From NCBI GenBank assembly GCA_964406605.1, contig CAYOSF010000003.1, positions 248,001-312,000 on the forward strand: 64,000 nt of DNA, given 5' to 3'. The translations under genes and the position numbers were made by a program. Of the stretch, positions 33,506-40,827 are shown piece after piece. This DNA comes from CAYOSF01 sp964406605. GTDB lineage: Bacteria > Chloroflexota > Dehalococcoidia > DSTF01 > RBG-16-68-14. Position 1 is the stretch's first letter. Every line of letters starts with the position of its first letter. The notes under the pieces are model-generated. The model ran no database searches. It saw nothing but the letters and a program-made list of their open reading frames with translations, and had not been told where the DNA came from.

Positions 33506-35299
33506 CTACTGACCGGTCTGTGCGTCGAACTGTGGGTCGTCGTCGGGAACGTGCTGCGGCCCGATGGGACAGTCGTGGAAGTAGGACTTCACCGCCGCCA
33601 GGATGTCATCCACGCGCTGCTGCCCGTTGGGCTTGTTCAGGTTCCACGGGTTGGCCCCGATGACCGCCGTGCGGTCGGTCGTCCGGGTGTAGTTGGCGGC
33701 GGGGTAGTCCTTGAAGTACTGGCCCACCACCTTCAGGATGTCATCCACCCGGTTCAGGCCGTCGCCGGTCGGGTTGAAGTAGTCCCAGTGGTTGTAGGGG
33801 TCGCGCAGGCCGCCGGCGTTCGGGGTATTCCCCAGCTCCTTCTTGTTGGAGCAGCCGTCGCCGTCGGTGTCGCGCTCGACCCCGTCCTTTGTCGCCTGGC
33901 GGGTCATGGTCAGCTTCGCGAGGACCGGCGTGCCCACCGGGCTGCCGGCGCACTGGGGGTCGGGCTGGAGGATCCAGATCCAGACCTGCCCTTCCATGGT
34001 GTTGATGTCCAGCCAGTGCGTCGAGATGTAGACGGCGCCCAGAGGGCCGGTGCCGTCGTCATCGGCGAAGCACCCGGCAAGCTCCATGACGCCCTTGGTC
34101 TCGTCGACAACACCCGTCAGCTCGGTGTGCCCGACGCTGCTCACGTCGGCGTAGGGCTCCGGCGGCATGCCGCCGGAGAGGCCGTCACCGGACGTCGCGC
34201 CCGCCTCCGGGTTCACGGGAACGCCGGGGATGTCGATGTAGCACATCACCTTCGCGTTCAGAACGTTGTCCGGGTCCTCCTGCATGTCGGCCAGGCAGGC
34301 GTAGTACGCGCCCGGGATGGGCGTGCCCGTGCCCTCGTCGTAGTCAGCCTCCGCCGCCTCGGCGGTCAGACTGTAGCTACCGCTTAGGTTCAGTACCGCG
34401 GTCGCTCCATCGTACGGGTTGAAGGGGTCGTCGCCGCAGTCGACGTCGGCCTTGTCCAGCTCGTCCCAGTCGGAGCAGCCGTCGGCGTCATAGTCGCTGT
34501 TGCTGGAGCCAGGCTCCGGTCCCGGCCGGATGGGGCTGTTCCCGCTGTCGGCCCGGGTGGCCTGGATCGGCAGCGTCAACGGGGTACCGGACGGCGTCAA
34601 TGCGGCGCACGAGGCGTCGGACTGGCCCGTGTACAGGTTCAGCGTGCCGGCCGTCTTGCCGCCCTGGGCCGTCTGCTGAGCCACCGCGTTCGGCATGGAG
34701 GTCACCGCGATGATGTTGCCGCTGGTGCCGTTGGCCTCGAAGCAGGTCGTCAGGTTGAGGTCGCCGGCCACCACTGCTCCGTAGCTCTTGGCCTTCGTCC
34801 CGCCGTAGGGCGGAGGCGGCGGCGCCCCCGGTACCATGTCGTCTCCCTCGCCGGGGAGGTCCGGCATGATGTTGCTCGGGTCGTCAAGCAACGGGTTGTC
34901 CACGTAGCACACGACGCCCATCTTGACGCTGTCGTCGGCGCGGTGCTCCTGCCGTCCGATGCAGGCGTAGAGCCCGATGCTCTTGTCGTGACAGTCGATG
35001 TCGTTGAAGTCGGTGTAGCCGTCACTGTCGTTGTCGATGCCGTCCACGCACGTGCCGCTCCCGCCCTCAGTCGCGGCCACGCCCGGGATCATGATGTCGT
35101 AGACGCCGGTCAAAGCGTCGTCGATGGGAGTGGGCTTCGGCGTCGGGGCCGGCCCGGGCGTGGGCGTTAGCGTCGCCTTACCCGCCGCCTGGGCGGTCGG
35201 CGAGTCGCCGGTTCCTGAGGCGGCCATGAACGCGACCACGGCTACCGCTGCAATCAGCGCCGCGCTCACGATCAGGACCGCCGCTCTCATTCGATGCAT
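33506..35299 (-). CDS. secreted dockerin-type multidomain protein D
   Basis: 597 residues. Signal anchor after 'MHRMRAAVLIVSAALIAAV', then a Thr/Pro linker ('TLTPTPGPAPTPKPTP') that A-C lack. The N-terminal part carries its own calcium-type motif 'DGIDNDSDGYTDFNDIDC' and 'PGEGDDMVPGAPPPPPYGGT'. Then 'DYDADGCSDWDELDKADVDC', 'CYIDIPGVPVNPEAGATSGD', 'DTDGDGCSNKKELGNTP', 'GGLRDPYNHWDYFNPTGD' and the two RVDDIL repeats. GGTAGGAGG precedes the ATG. It is the first of the four in transcription order from the tRNA-His side, though each gene has its own promoter and terminator. Confidence 0.85.
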   Translation of the reverse strand: MHRMRAAVLIVSAALIAAVAVVAFMAASGTGDSPTAQAAGKATLTPTPGPAPTPKPTPIDDALTGVYDIMIPGVAATEGGSGTCVDGIDNDSDGYTDFNDIDCHDKSIGLYACIGRQEHRADDSVKMGVVCYVDNPLLDDPSNIMPDLPGEGDDMVPGAPPPPPYGGTKAKSYGAVVAGDLNLTTCFEANGTSGNIIAVTSMPNAVAQQTAQGGKTAGTLNLYTGQSDASCAALTPSGTPLTLPIQATRADSGNSPIRPGPEPGSSNSDYDADGCSDWDELDKADVDCGDDPFNPYDGATAVLNLSGSYSLTAEAAEADYDEGTGTPIPGAYYACLADMQEDPDNVLNAKVMCYIDIPGVPVNPEAGATSGDGLSGGMPPEPYADVSSVGHTELTGVVDETKGVMELAGCFADDDGTGPLGAVYISTHWLDINTMEGQVWIWILQPDPQCAGSPVGTPVLAKLTMTRQATKDGVERDTDGDGCSNKKELGNTPNAGGLRDPYNHWDYFNPTGDGLNRVDDILKVVGQYFKDYPAANYTRTTDRTAVIGANPWNLNKPNGQQRVDDILAAVKSYFHDCPIGPQHVPDDDPQFDAQTGQ

Positions 35300-35490
35300 A
35301 GATTACCTCCTACCTGTTCCTTTCTGAATCGGGTATCTGTTCGCGAACGATGATTGCAGCCTAGCCTCCCCTCCTTTCCGCTCAAGCTCAATTCTGTTCA
35401 ACGCGGTAAGCTATATACGCCGACACAGTCGTGCCGTACGAAAAGAGCATACGCAGGGCCGGTCAGCATATCCAGCCCATTCCTAATCCG

Positions 35491-35562
35491 GCTGCGGGGA
35501 GTCCAACACAAGCCACCAGCGCCCGCTTTCCCGCGGGCGCGCACCACAAACGTGGTACTGGA
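35491..35562 (-). ncRNA. structured 5' leader of gene D
   Basis: In the transcript: hairpin 1 ACCAC-GTTT-GTGGT (35543-35556), hairpin 2 GCGCCCGC/GCGGGCGC (35519-35540), then GGTGG and the box GGACTCCCCGCAGC (35491-35504). About 190 bases before the ATG. Confidence 0.72.
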
Positions 35563-35567
35563 GAATA

Positions 35568-35596
35568 AGTATCGGCGATGTGGGGACATTTGTCAA
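35568..35596 (-). promoter_or_regulatory. promoter of gene D
   Basis: -35 TTGACA (35591-35596), 17-base spacer, -10 GATACT (35568-35573). Its -35 overlaps that of the divergent tRNA-His promoter. Confidence 0.82.
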
Positions 35597-35618
35597 GCCG
35601 ATAGGCGCGTGCTAGACT
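35590..35618 (+). promoter_or_regulatory. promoter of tRNA-His
   Basis: -35 TTGTCA (35590-35595), 17-base spacer, -10 TAGACT (35613-35618). The tRNA-Arg gene has the same -10. Confidence 0.7.
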
Positions 35619-35665
35619 GCGGAAGGCCGAAGGCTCCGGCCTCTGGCCGGTTGCGATGGGGCCGT

Positions 35666-35743
35666 GGTGGGCGTAGCCGAGAGGTCTAAGGCACCTGGTT
35701 GTGGCCCAGGAGATCGAGGGTTCGAATCCCTCCGTCCACCCCA
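35666..35743 (+). tRNA. tRNA-His (anticodon GTG)
   Basis: Complete cloverleaf: acceptor GTGGGCG/CGTCCAC, anticodon stem CCTGG/CCAGG around loop TTGTGGC, T arm GAGGG-TTCGAAT-CCCTC. The extra 5' G (35666) pairs with C73, the histidine identity element, and CCA is encoded. Confidence 0.97.
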
Positions 35744-35825
35744 TCCACCGCCGTTTCGGCGCGCTGGCCGCGCCGCAGAGGAGAGAACGAGAGAGGGGCG
35801 CCCCGATACGTCGGGGCGTCGCACC

Positions 35826-36824
35826 ATGAAGTACCGCATGCGACCGCTCCTCATTGTCGTGCTGCTGGCCTGGTCCCTGCTGTCCTTCAACGCCTGCGGC
35901 GGGCAGGGGGATGACCGCACGGCCGGCATCATCGAGCGTCTGCTCCAGGCGGCGGTGCTGGACGATTCGGGCGAGATGGAGAGCTTTCCAGGTGAATTGC
36001 CGCCGGACCTGCCGGTGGAGATCCCCCTGTACCCGGACGCCGAGGTCATTGTCTCCAACCGCCAGCCCGCCCCCGTGAGCGACGCTAAGACACCGGAAGC
36101 GGCCGCGGAGCCCTACCCGCTGCTCTACTTCATCCTGCTGGACACCTCGGACGACCGGAACGAGGTCTTGGAGTTCTACGAGAACGCGCTGGATGAGGAC
36201 CCCTGGCAACTGGAGAGCTCATTCTCGACGGAGCTGCTGGACACCCTGCAGTTCTTGGACGTAGAAGACGCCGATATCGCCGGCGCGGTCTCTATCGCGC
36301 ACGGCGGCGAGGACGGACGGACCAGCATTCTCATCTCGCTCCAGGACGCCGGCGCCTACCTAGAGGGGGAACAGCCCTTTGAGCTGGGAGAGAGCGTGGC
36401 CCTGCCGAAGGAGTTCCCGCCGGACATGCCGCTGTACCCGGACGCCACGGTCACCGGTACCGCCTTCTTCCGCGAGCCGGGCAGCGAGAGCTTCCTCCTC
36501 ATCTTTCTCACGGCGGACAGCCAGGACGACGTCATCGAGTTCTACCGGGATGAGTTCGACCGGCGCTTCTGGACCGTGCTGGCGGGTGATGCGACCGGCC
36601 TGGAGGAGCGCCTCGACTTCCGGGACGCCGAGGACAGCATCCAGGGCGACGTGCTGGCCGACCGCTCTCCAAGCTCCCCGCTCTACACCGAGGTGCGCAT
36701 CCAGATCCAGATCGACCCGGCGCGGGAGCCGGTGGACATGGAGAAGATTCCCACGCCCAAACCGACGGAGGAAGGCGGGGAGGGCGCCACCCCGGACGGG
36801 TCGGAGGACGGAGCGGGTTCGTAG
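35826..36824 (+). CDS. lipoprotein with two tandem repeat domains
   Basis: 332 residues. Signal 'LLIVVLLAWSLLSFNAC' with lipobox Cys near residue 24. The mature protein has two copies of one domain: 'LPVEIPLYPDAEVIVSNRQP...VLEFYENALDEDPWQLE' and 'FPPDMPLYPDATVTGTAFFREP...VIEFYRDEFDRRFWTVL'. Each pairs a 'PLYPDA' strand with an 'EFYxxxxDxxxW' helix. A Pro/Glu/Gly-rich C-terminal tail follows. The repeat is known from actinobacterial and chloroflexal surface lipoproteins without assigned function. No clear ribosome site; the gene lies 82 bases after tRNA-His. Confidence 0.82.
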   Translation: MKYRMRPLLIVVLLAWSLLSFNACGGQGDDRTAGIIERLLQAAVLDDSGEMESFPGELPPDLPVEIPLYPDAEVIVSNRQPAPVSDAKTPEAAAEPYPLLYFILLDTSDDRNEVLEFYENALDEDPWQLESSFSTELLDTLQFLDVEDADIAGAVSIAHGGEDGRTSILISLQDAGAYLEGEQPFELGESVALPKEFPPDMPLYPDATVTGTAFFREPGSESFLLIFLTADSQDDVIEFYRDEFDRRFWTVLAGDATGLEERLDFRDAEDSIQGDVLADRSPSSPLYTEVRIQIQIDPAREPVDMEKIPTPKPTEEGGEGATPDGSEDGAGS

Positions 36825-36882
36825 GGCCATGCAACTTGACGGGCATGAATGGAGCACTCCCGGCCCGCCGAACTGACCAATC

Positions 36883-36955
36883 TGTCATGCTGAGCGCAGC
36901 GAAGCATCTCGCGCCCCCGCGAGGGGCCAGACCCTTAGCTTCGCTCAGGGTGACC
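36883..36955. repeat. inverted repeat of the TGAGCG..GCTTCGCTCA type
   Basis: TGTCATGCTGAGCGCAGCGA and the opposing GCTTCGCTCAGGGTGACC flank a GC-rich middle. The shape is that of a dispersed palindromic element often found between genes of environmental bacteria. Lies between two convergent genes and may also stop transcription. Confidence 0.6.
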
Positions 36956-37030
36956 TCAGTGCTACGCCTCCTTGGTATCAGGTTGGAACAGCACTAGGCC
37001 CGGGCCGGAATCGACCAGCGGGCGGGCCGC

Positions 37031-38395
37031 TCAGGCGATGCGCTCCACCATCAGGGTGGCGAGCCCCAGGAAGAAGAAGAAGCCCAGAACGTCCGTACAC
37101 GTGGTCACGAGCACGCCCGACGCCAGCGCGGGGTCCAGCCGCACCGCCCGCAGAGTGACGGGCACCATCACACCGGCTGTCACCGCCGTCGCCATGTTGA
37201 GCAGCATCGCCAGCCCGGCCACGATGCCCAGTCCCACATTCCCCTTCCAGGCGAAGGCAAGTCCCCCCAGCAGCAGCCCGATGACGATGCCGTTGGCGAT
37301 GCCGATGAGCAGCTCCCGCTGCAGGACGTGGCGCACGTCCCGCAGCTCGACGTTGCCGAGCGCCAGGGAGCGCACGACCAGCGTGATCGTCTGCACCCCG
37401 GCGTTGCCTCCCATGCCGGCGATGACCGGCATGAAGACCGCGAGCGCCGCGACGCGGGCAATGGTTCCCTCGAACGCGTTCACCACGCCGGCCGCCGCGA
37501 AAGCGGTCACCAGGTTGACCAGGAGCCAGGTCATCCGGGGAGCGATCGACTGGGCCGCCGGGCGCAGCAGGCTCTCGTCTTCGTGGAGGCCCGCCATGCG
37601 GTACATGTCCTCCGTGGCCTCCTCTTCCGCCACGTCCAGCACGTCGTCGACGCTGATCACGCCCACCAGGCGGTGCTCTTCGTCGACCACGGGCACCGCG
37701 ACGAAGTTGTAACGCTGCACGCGCCGGGCAACCTCCTCCTGGTCCTCGGTGGTCTGCACGCTCACGACGTCCGTCGTCATCACATCGCCGATGCGCTGGT
37801 CGGCCCCGGCGACGACGAGGTTGCGCAGGCTGAGCACGCCCTCCAGCTTGCGCTGATCGCCGACCACATAGAGATAGTACGCCTGGTCCGCTGCCGGCCT
37901 GGTTTCGCGCAGGTAGGTGAGCGTCTGGTCCACCGTCCATTCCTGTTGGAGAGCGACGAAGTCGCTGGTCATGCGGCCGCCGGCGCTCTCGTCGGGGTGG
38001 GGGAGCAGAGGCGCCACGTCGGTGGCGGTACGCATGCTGCCGAGCGCGGCCTGGGCCTGCTCCGGCGCCAGGTCGTGAAGGATGTCGACGGCCACGTCTC
38101 GGTCGACCAGGTCGAGCAGGGGACCGAGGGCGGCAGGCTCCATCTCCGCGACGAGGCTGCGCCTGGGCTCCTCGTTCAGGTAGGCGAGGATCTGCGCCAT
38201 CGCCTCGTCGGGGATGCGGGGCAGCAGCGCTGCCCGCAGCGAGGCGTCGAGCTGGCCGACAACACCGGCCTGGTCGGCCGGGTGGAGGGCGGCGAGTTGG
38301 GCCAGCGCCTCGTCCGGGCGCTCCTCCTCCAAGAGGCGCTGCGTCTCGGGCAGCGCCGCGTCGACTGGGCTGACCTCGGGGCTGTCGTCGGCCAT
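37031..38395 (-). CDS. mgtE: magnesium transporter MgtE
   Basis: 454-residue Mg2+ channel. N-terminal helical domain (about 20-140), paired CBS domains (about 145-265, 'GRMTSDFVALQQEWTVDQTL', 'IGDVMTTDVVSVQTTEDQEE'), and a membrane domain of five helices (about 285-454). The pore region 'VFMPVIAGMGGNAGVQTITL' with the conserved GGN is present, and the last helices include 'GVLVTTCTDVLGFFFFLGLAT' where the conserved Asp sits. No M-box or other Mg riboswitch was recognised upstream; gating is then probably by Mg binding to the N and CBS domains, as in known MgtE. Confidence 0.96.
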   Translation of the reverse strand: MADDSPEVSPVDAALPETQRLLEEERPDEALAQLAALHPADQAGVVGQLDASLRAALLPRIPDEAMAQILAYLNEEPRRSLVAEMEPAALGPLLDLVDRDVAVDILHDLAPEQAQAALGSMRTATDVAPLLPHPDESAGGRMTSDFVALQQEWTVDQTLTYLRETRPAADQAYYLYVVGDQRKLEGVLSLRNLVVAGADQRIGDVMTTDVVSVQTTEDQEEVARRVQRYNFVAVPVVDEEHRLVGVISVDDVLDVAEEEATEDMYRMAGLHEDESLLRPAAQSIAPRMTWLLVNLVTAFAAAGVVNAFEGTIARVAALAVFMPVIAGMGGNAGVQTITLVVRSLALGNVELRDVRHVLQRELLIGIANGIVIGLLLGGLAFAWKGNVGLGIVAGLAMLLNMATAVTAGVMVPVTLRAVRLDPALASGVLVTTCTDVLGFFFFLGLATLMVERIA

Positions 38396-38456
38396 GGCGT
38401 GTCTCCCAGGAATCGCTCGGTCCTGGTTCTCCTCCGAGAGGCGACACCCGACCCCG

Positions 38457-38486
38457 TTGAGGGGCCGAGAAGGGCTATGCTAGACT
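38457..38486 (+). promoter_or_regulatory. promoter of tRNA-Arg
   Basis: -35 TTGAGG (38457-38462), 18-base spacer, -10 TAGACT (38481-38486); about 87 bases before the tRNA. Confidence 0.6.
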
Positions 38487-38573
38487 GGCTCGGGGTGCAG
38501 TGCGCGAGGCGCCCTGCCTCGCCACTGTACGCAGACGGTGCGGTTCGCGCAACCGTCCGAAGGGGCGGGCGCA

Positions 38574-38650
38574 GCGCGCTCGTAGCTCAGCGGACAGAGC
38601 ATCGGTCTTCGGAACCGAGGGTCGGGGGTTCGAATCCCTCCGAGCGCGCC
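38574..38650 (+). tRNA. tRNA-Arg (anticodon TCG)
   Basis: Acceptor GCGCGCT/AGCGCGC, D arm with GCTC..GAGC, anticodon stem TCGGT/ACCGA around CTTCGGA, T arm GGGGG-TTCGAAT-CCCTC. A full CCA is not encoded. Integrase remains lie just downstream, so this tRNA may once have served as an attachment site. Confidence 0.95.
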
Positions 38651-38830
38651 ACAATTCGAATCTAGACTTGACCTCTTACGGGGTCATTTCTGTTTACGTT
38701 CTCAGCAATTGACGGCAATTTAACGGCAGCAACGCAGACTCGACAAGTCCCTCGTCAGGTCGCTTTGTGCTGAGAAGGTCAGCAATTGCGGGTGGGTCGA
38801 GGACACTAGGAGCGCCACGACCCGATGGCT

Positions 38831-39012
38831 CTACTGGCATCTGAGTACCGCCTCCAGCGCCTCCGTGGCCTCTCACTGCATGGTTGGCGTGACGTGGCTG
38901 TAGAGGTCGAGGCTAGTGGTGATGCGGTTCTGTCTTGGCATCCTTTTGACCATCTTTCGGCGCACACCCGCATCACGTCGTGCGCCGTGGCCATGACGAC
39001 GAGGACCCGCCT
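38831..39012 (-). pseudogene. decayed tyrosine recombinase (integrase) C-terminus
   Basis: One minus-strand frame reads a degenerate 'RHGHGARRDAGV' (family: RHTHATLLL.AGV), then 'RKMVKRMPRQNRITTSLDLY' with the catalytic Tyr, 'SHVTPTMQ', an in-frame TGA (38873-38875) and 'EATEALEAVLRCQ' to a TAG at 38831. The catalytic-Tyr segment is typical of phage-type integrases, but the 'LGH' motif is lost and a stop interrupts the helix, so it is a relic. No N-terminal half is found. Confidence 0.75.
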
Positions 39013-39339
39013 TGGGTGCTACTAGGCCATTCTGTGGTCAGTACATCTGTGCTATCATGGACTGCACACCGGGGCAGCGCTTGGCTGGGAACGGATCATC
39101 AGCATAGACAATAAAAACCCGTTTTTGCGAAACAATTACCGCCATCGCGGCTTCGAGTTTCTGCGAGCGCGGCCCAAACCGCGTCCAATCAGGCGGTTTC
39201 AGTCGCCCTCCCCGTGTCCCTTCTGCTAGCATGATGGTTGCTGGAGGTGGTGGGGTCGCGCTGCCTCGCGGGCGGGTCTCGATTCTCAGGGGGACATCGC
39301 GCCGGACCGGAGGGCCGCCGACAGGCGGAGACCGACCTG
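39013..39339. other. intergenic stretch
   Basis: About 330 bases between the integrase remnant and the next signal peptide. No supported gene, RNA or repeat was seen. Confidence 0.45.
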
Positions 39340-40653
39340 ATGCACGGAAGCCGAATCCCCGTCGGCGTCCTCGCCGCCGCCGCGACGCTGGGCCTGGTGA
39401 CGGTTGTCTTCCTGCGGCCGGCGCTCGGCCCCGTCTCCGCGGGCCAGAGCCCGACGCGGCCTGGAGACGTCGACTGTAACGAGTCCGTCGATCCTATCGA
39501 TGCCGCCCTGATCCTGCAGTTGAATGCGGCCCTCGTCGCCTCGCTCCCGTGCCCGGCGAACGGCGACGCGGACCGGGACGGTGCCGTCACGCCGGTAGAC
39601 GCCGCCTCATTCTCCAGTTCGCCGCCGGTCTGATCCACAGCCTGCCGCCCTCGACGCCTCCTCAAACGTCGACCTCGACTCCCGGCCCCCAGGTGACACC
39701 AACGAGCACGCCTTCGCCGTCGACGTCGACGCCGACGCCCGGAGCTACCGCAACCGCCACGCCCACGCTAACGCCCACGCCCACGTCTACCCCGTGCCCG
39801 CCCGGAGGTTGTCCTACGCCAACGGCGACGCCAACGCCTACTAGGACGGCTACCCCGACCGCCGCACCCACTCCCACGACCTGCCCGCCCGGCGGCTGTC
39901 CGACACCGACGGTGACGCCGACCCCGACCAGGACGCCCACCCCGACTGCCACGCCCACTCCCACGACCTGCCCGCCCGGCGGCTGTCCGACACCGACGGT
40001 GACGCCGANNNNNNNNNNNNNNNNNNNNNNNNNNNNNNNNNNNNNNNNNNNNNNNNNNNNNNNNNNNNNNNNNNNNNNNNNNNNNNNNNNNNNNNNNNNN
40101 NNNNNNNNCCCCGACCAGGACGGCTACCGCGGCGCCCTGCCCCACGGACGGCTGCCCCGTCGATTTCTCGATGGGGATAGACGTGGACGGCGACACGGCG
40201 GACGACTGCAGCACGAAGGCGGGAGGCAACTCGAAATGCTCGCTGGCGCAGGGGAGTACGTTCACGCTGCGCGCGTATCTGAACAGCCTGGGCCCCGCGA
40301 CCGGCTACGAGGGCTTCCAGGTTGTTCTTCACTACTCCGGCGTGGCTTCCAAGGATAACGCGAGCACGGATGCCTGGCCGGACTGCGTGTTCGACGTAAG
40401 CTACTTCGAGACCGGTCTTGTGGCGGCGGGCTGCACTGTGGGCATCAACGCGCCGCCCTCTACTTTCACCGGCCTTGTCGCGACCAACGATTTCACCTGC
40501 GCGGCAAATGGCAACATCACCATGATCCACGGGCCGCTAGACACGCTCATCGTCGAGTCCGAAGGCACATGGCACCTCGATCCTGACGTTACGGAGACGC
40601 TGACCATCAACTGCTCGGCCGCCAGTGGTAGGGCGCATCGCGCTCGGCGCTGA
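39340..40653 (+). CDS. secreted dockerin/linker/adhesion-type protein, frameshifted and interrupted by an assembly gap
   Basis: ATG 39340 opens a signal peptide ('VLAAAATLGLVTVVFLRPAL'), then two dockerin-like repeats: 'GDVDCNESVDPIDAALILQL' and 'GDADRDGAVTPVDAA'. At about 39605 one base is missing and the frame must shift to continue 'LILQFAAGLIHSLPP', a Thr/Pro linker and a 29-residue repeat. A 100-N gap (40009-40108) follows. After the gap 'CPTDGCPVDFSMGIDVDGD' leads into a domain of about 150 residues with 'FTLRAYLNSLGPATGYEGFQ' and paired cysteines that recalls a cohesin-like beta fold (inference). The gap hides both the length and the frame, so the shift could be real or an assembly error. 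Confidence 0.65.
39797..40008 (+). repeat. 87-bp coding tandem repeat (29 residues)
   Basis: Unit begins at the TGCCCGCCCGG box (about 39797, 39881 and 39968) and encodes 'CPPGGCPTPTVTPTPTRTPT' plus nine more residues. The copies differ mostly at synonymous sites. The third copy runs into the N gap. Confidence 0.9.
40009..40108. other. assembly gap of 100 N
   Basis: Exactly 100 undetermined bases, the conventional unknown-length scaffold gap, located inside the tandem repeat. Confidence 0.99.
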
Positions 40654-40827
40654 GCGATGAGCCTCGGGCCTTCCCTCACGGGCCGGCCCTGGCTAACATA
40701 ACGCGACTGATGGTCCACCCGGCGCCGGCGTCTAACGCGCGGGCCGGTGCCCGCTCTGAGAGGCCTAGCATGGATTCCGGCCAGACCCTGCCCGTTCGGT
40801 TTGTCGTGAAGGCTCAATGGTAGCCGT

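Noticed and set aside
38873..38875. Selenocysteine reading of the TGA in the integrase remnant
   Set aside because: Relatives have Arg or similar there, and the frame around it is already degenerate.
38825..39025. 66-codon plus-strand frame after tRNA-Arg
   Set aside because: Antisense to the integrase remnant and without a ribosome site.
39797..40008. CRISPR array
   Set aside because: The regular 87-bp units are in-frame coding repeats of a Thr/Pro linker with no unique spacers.
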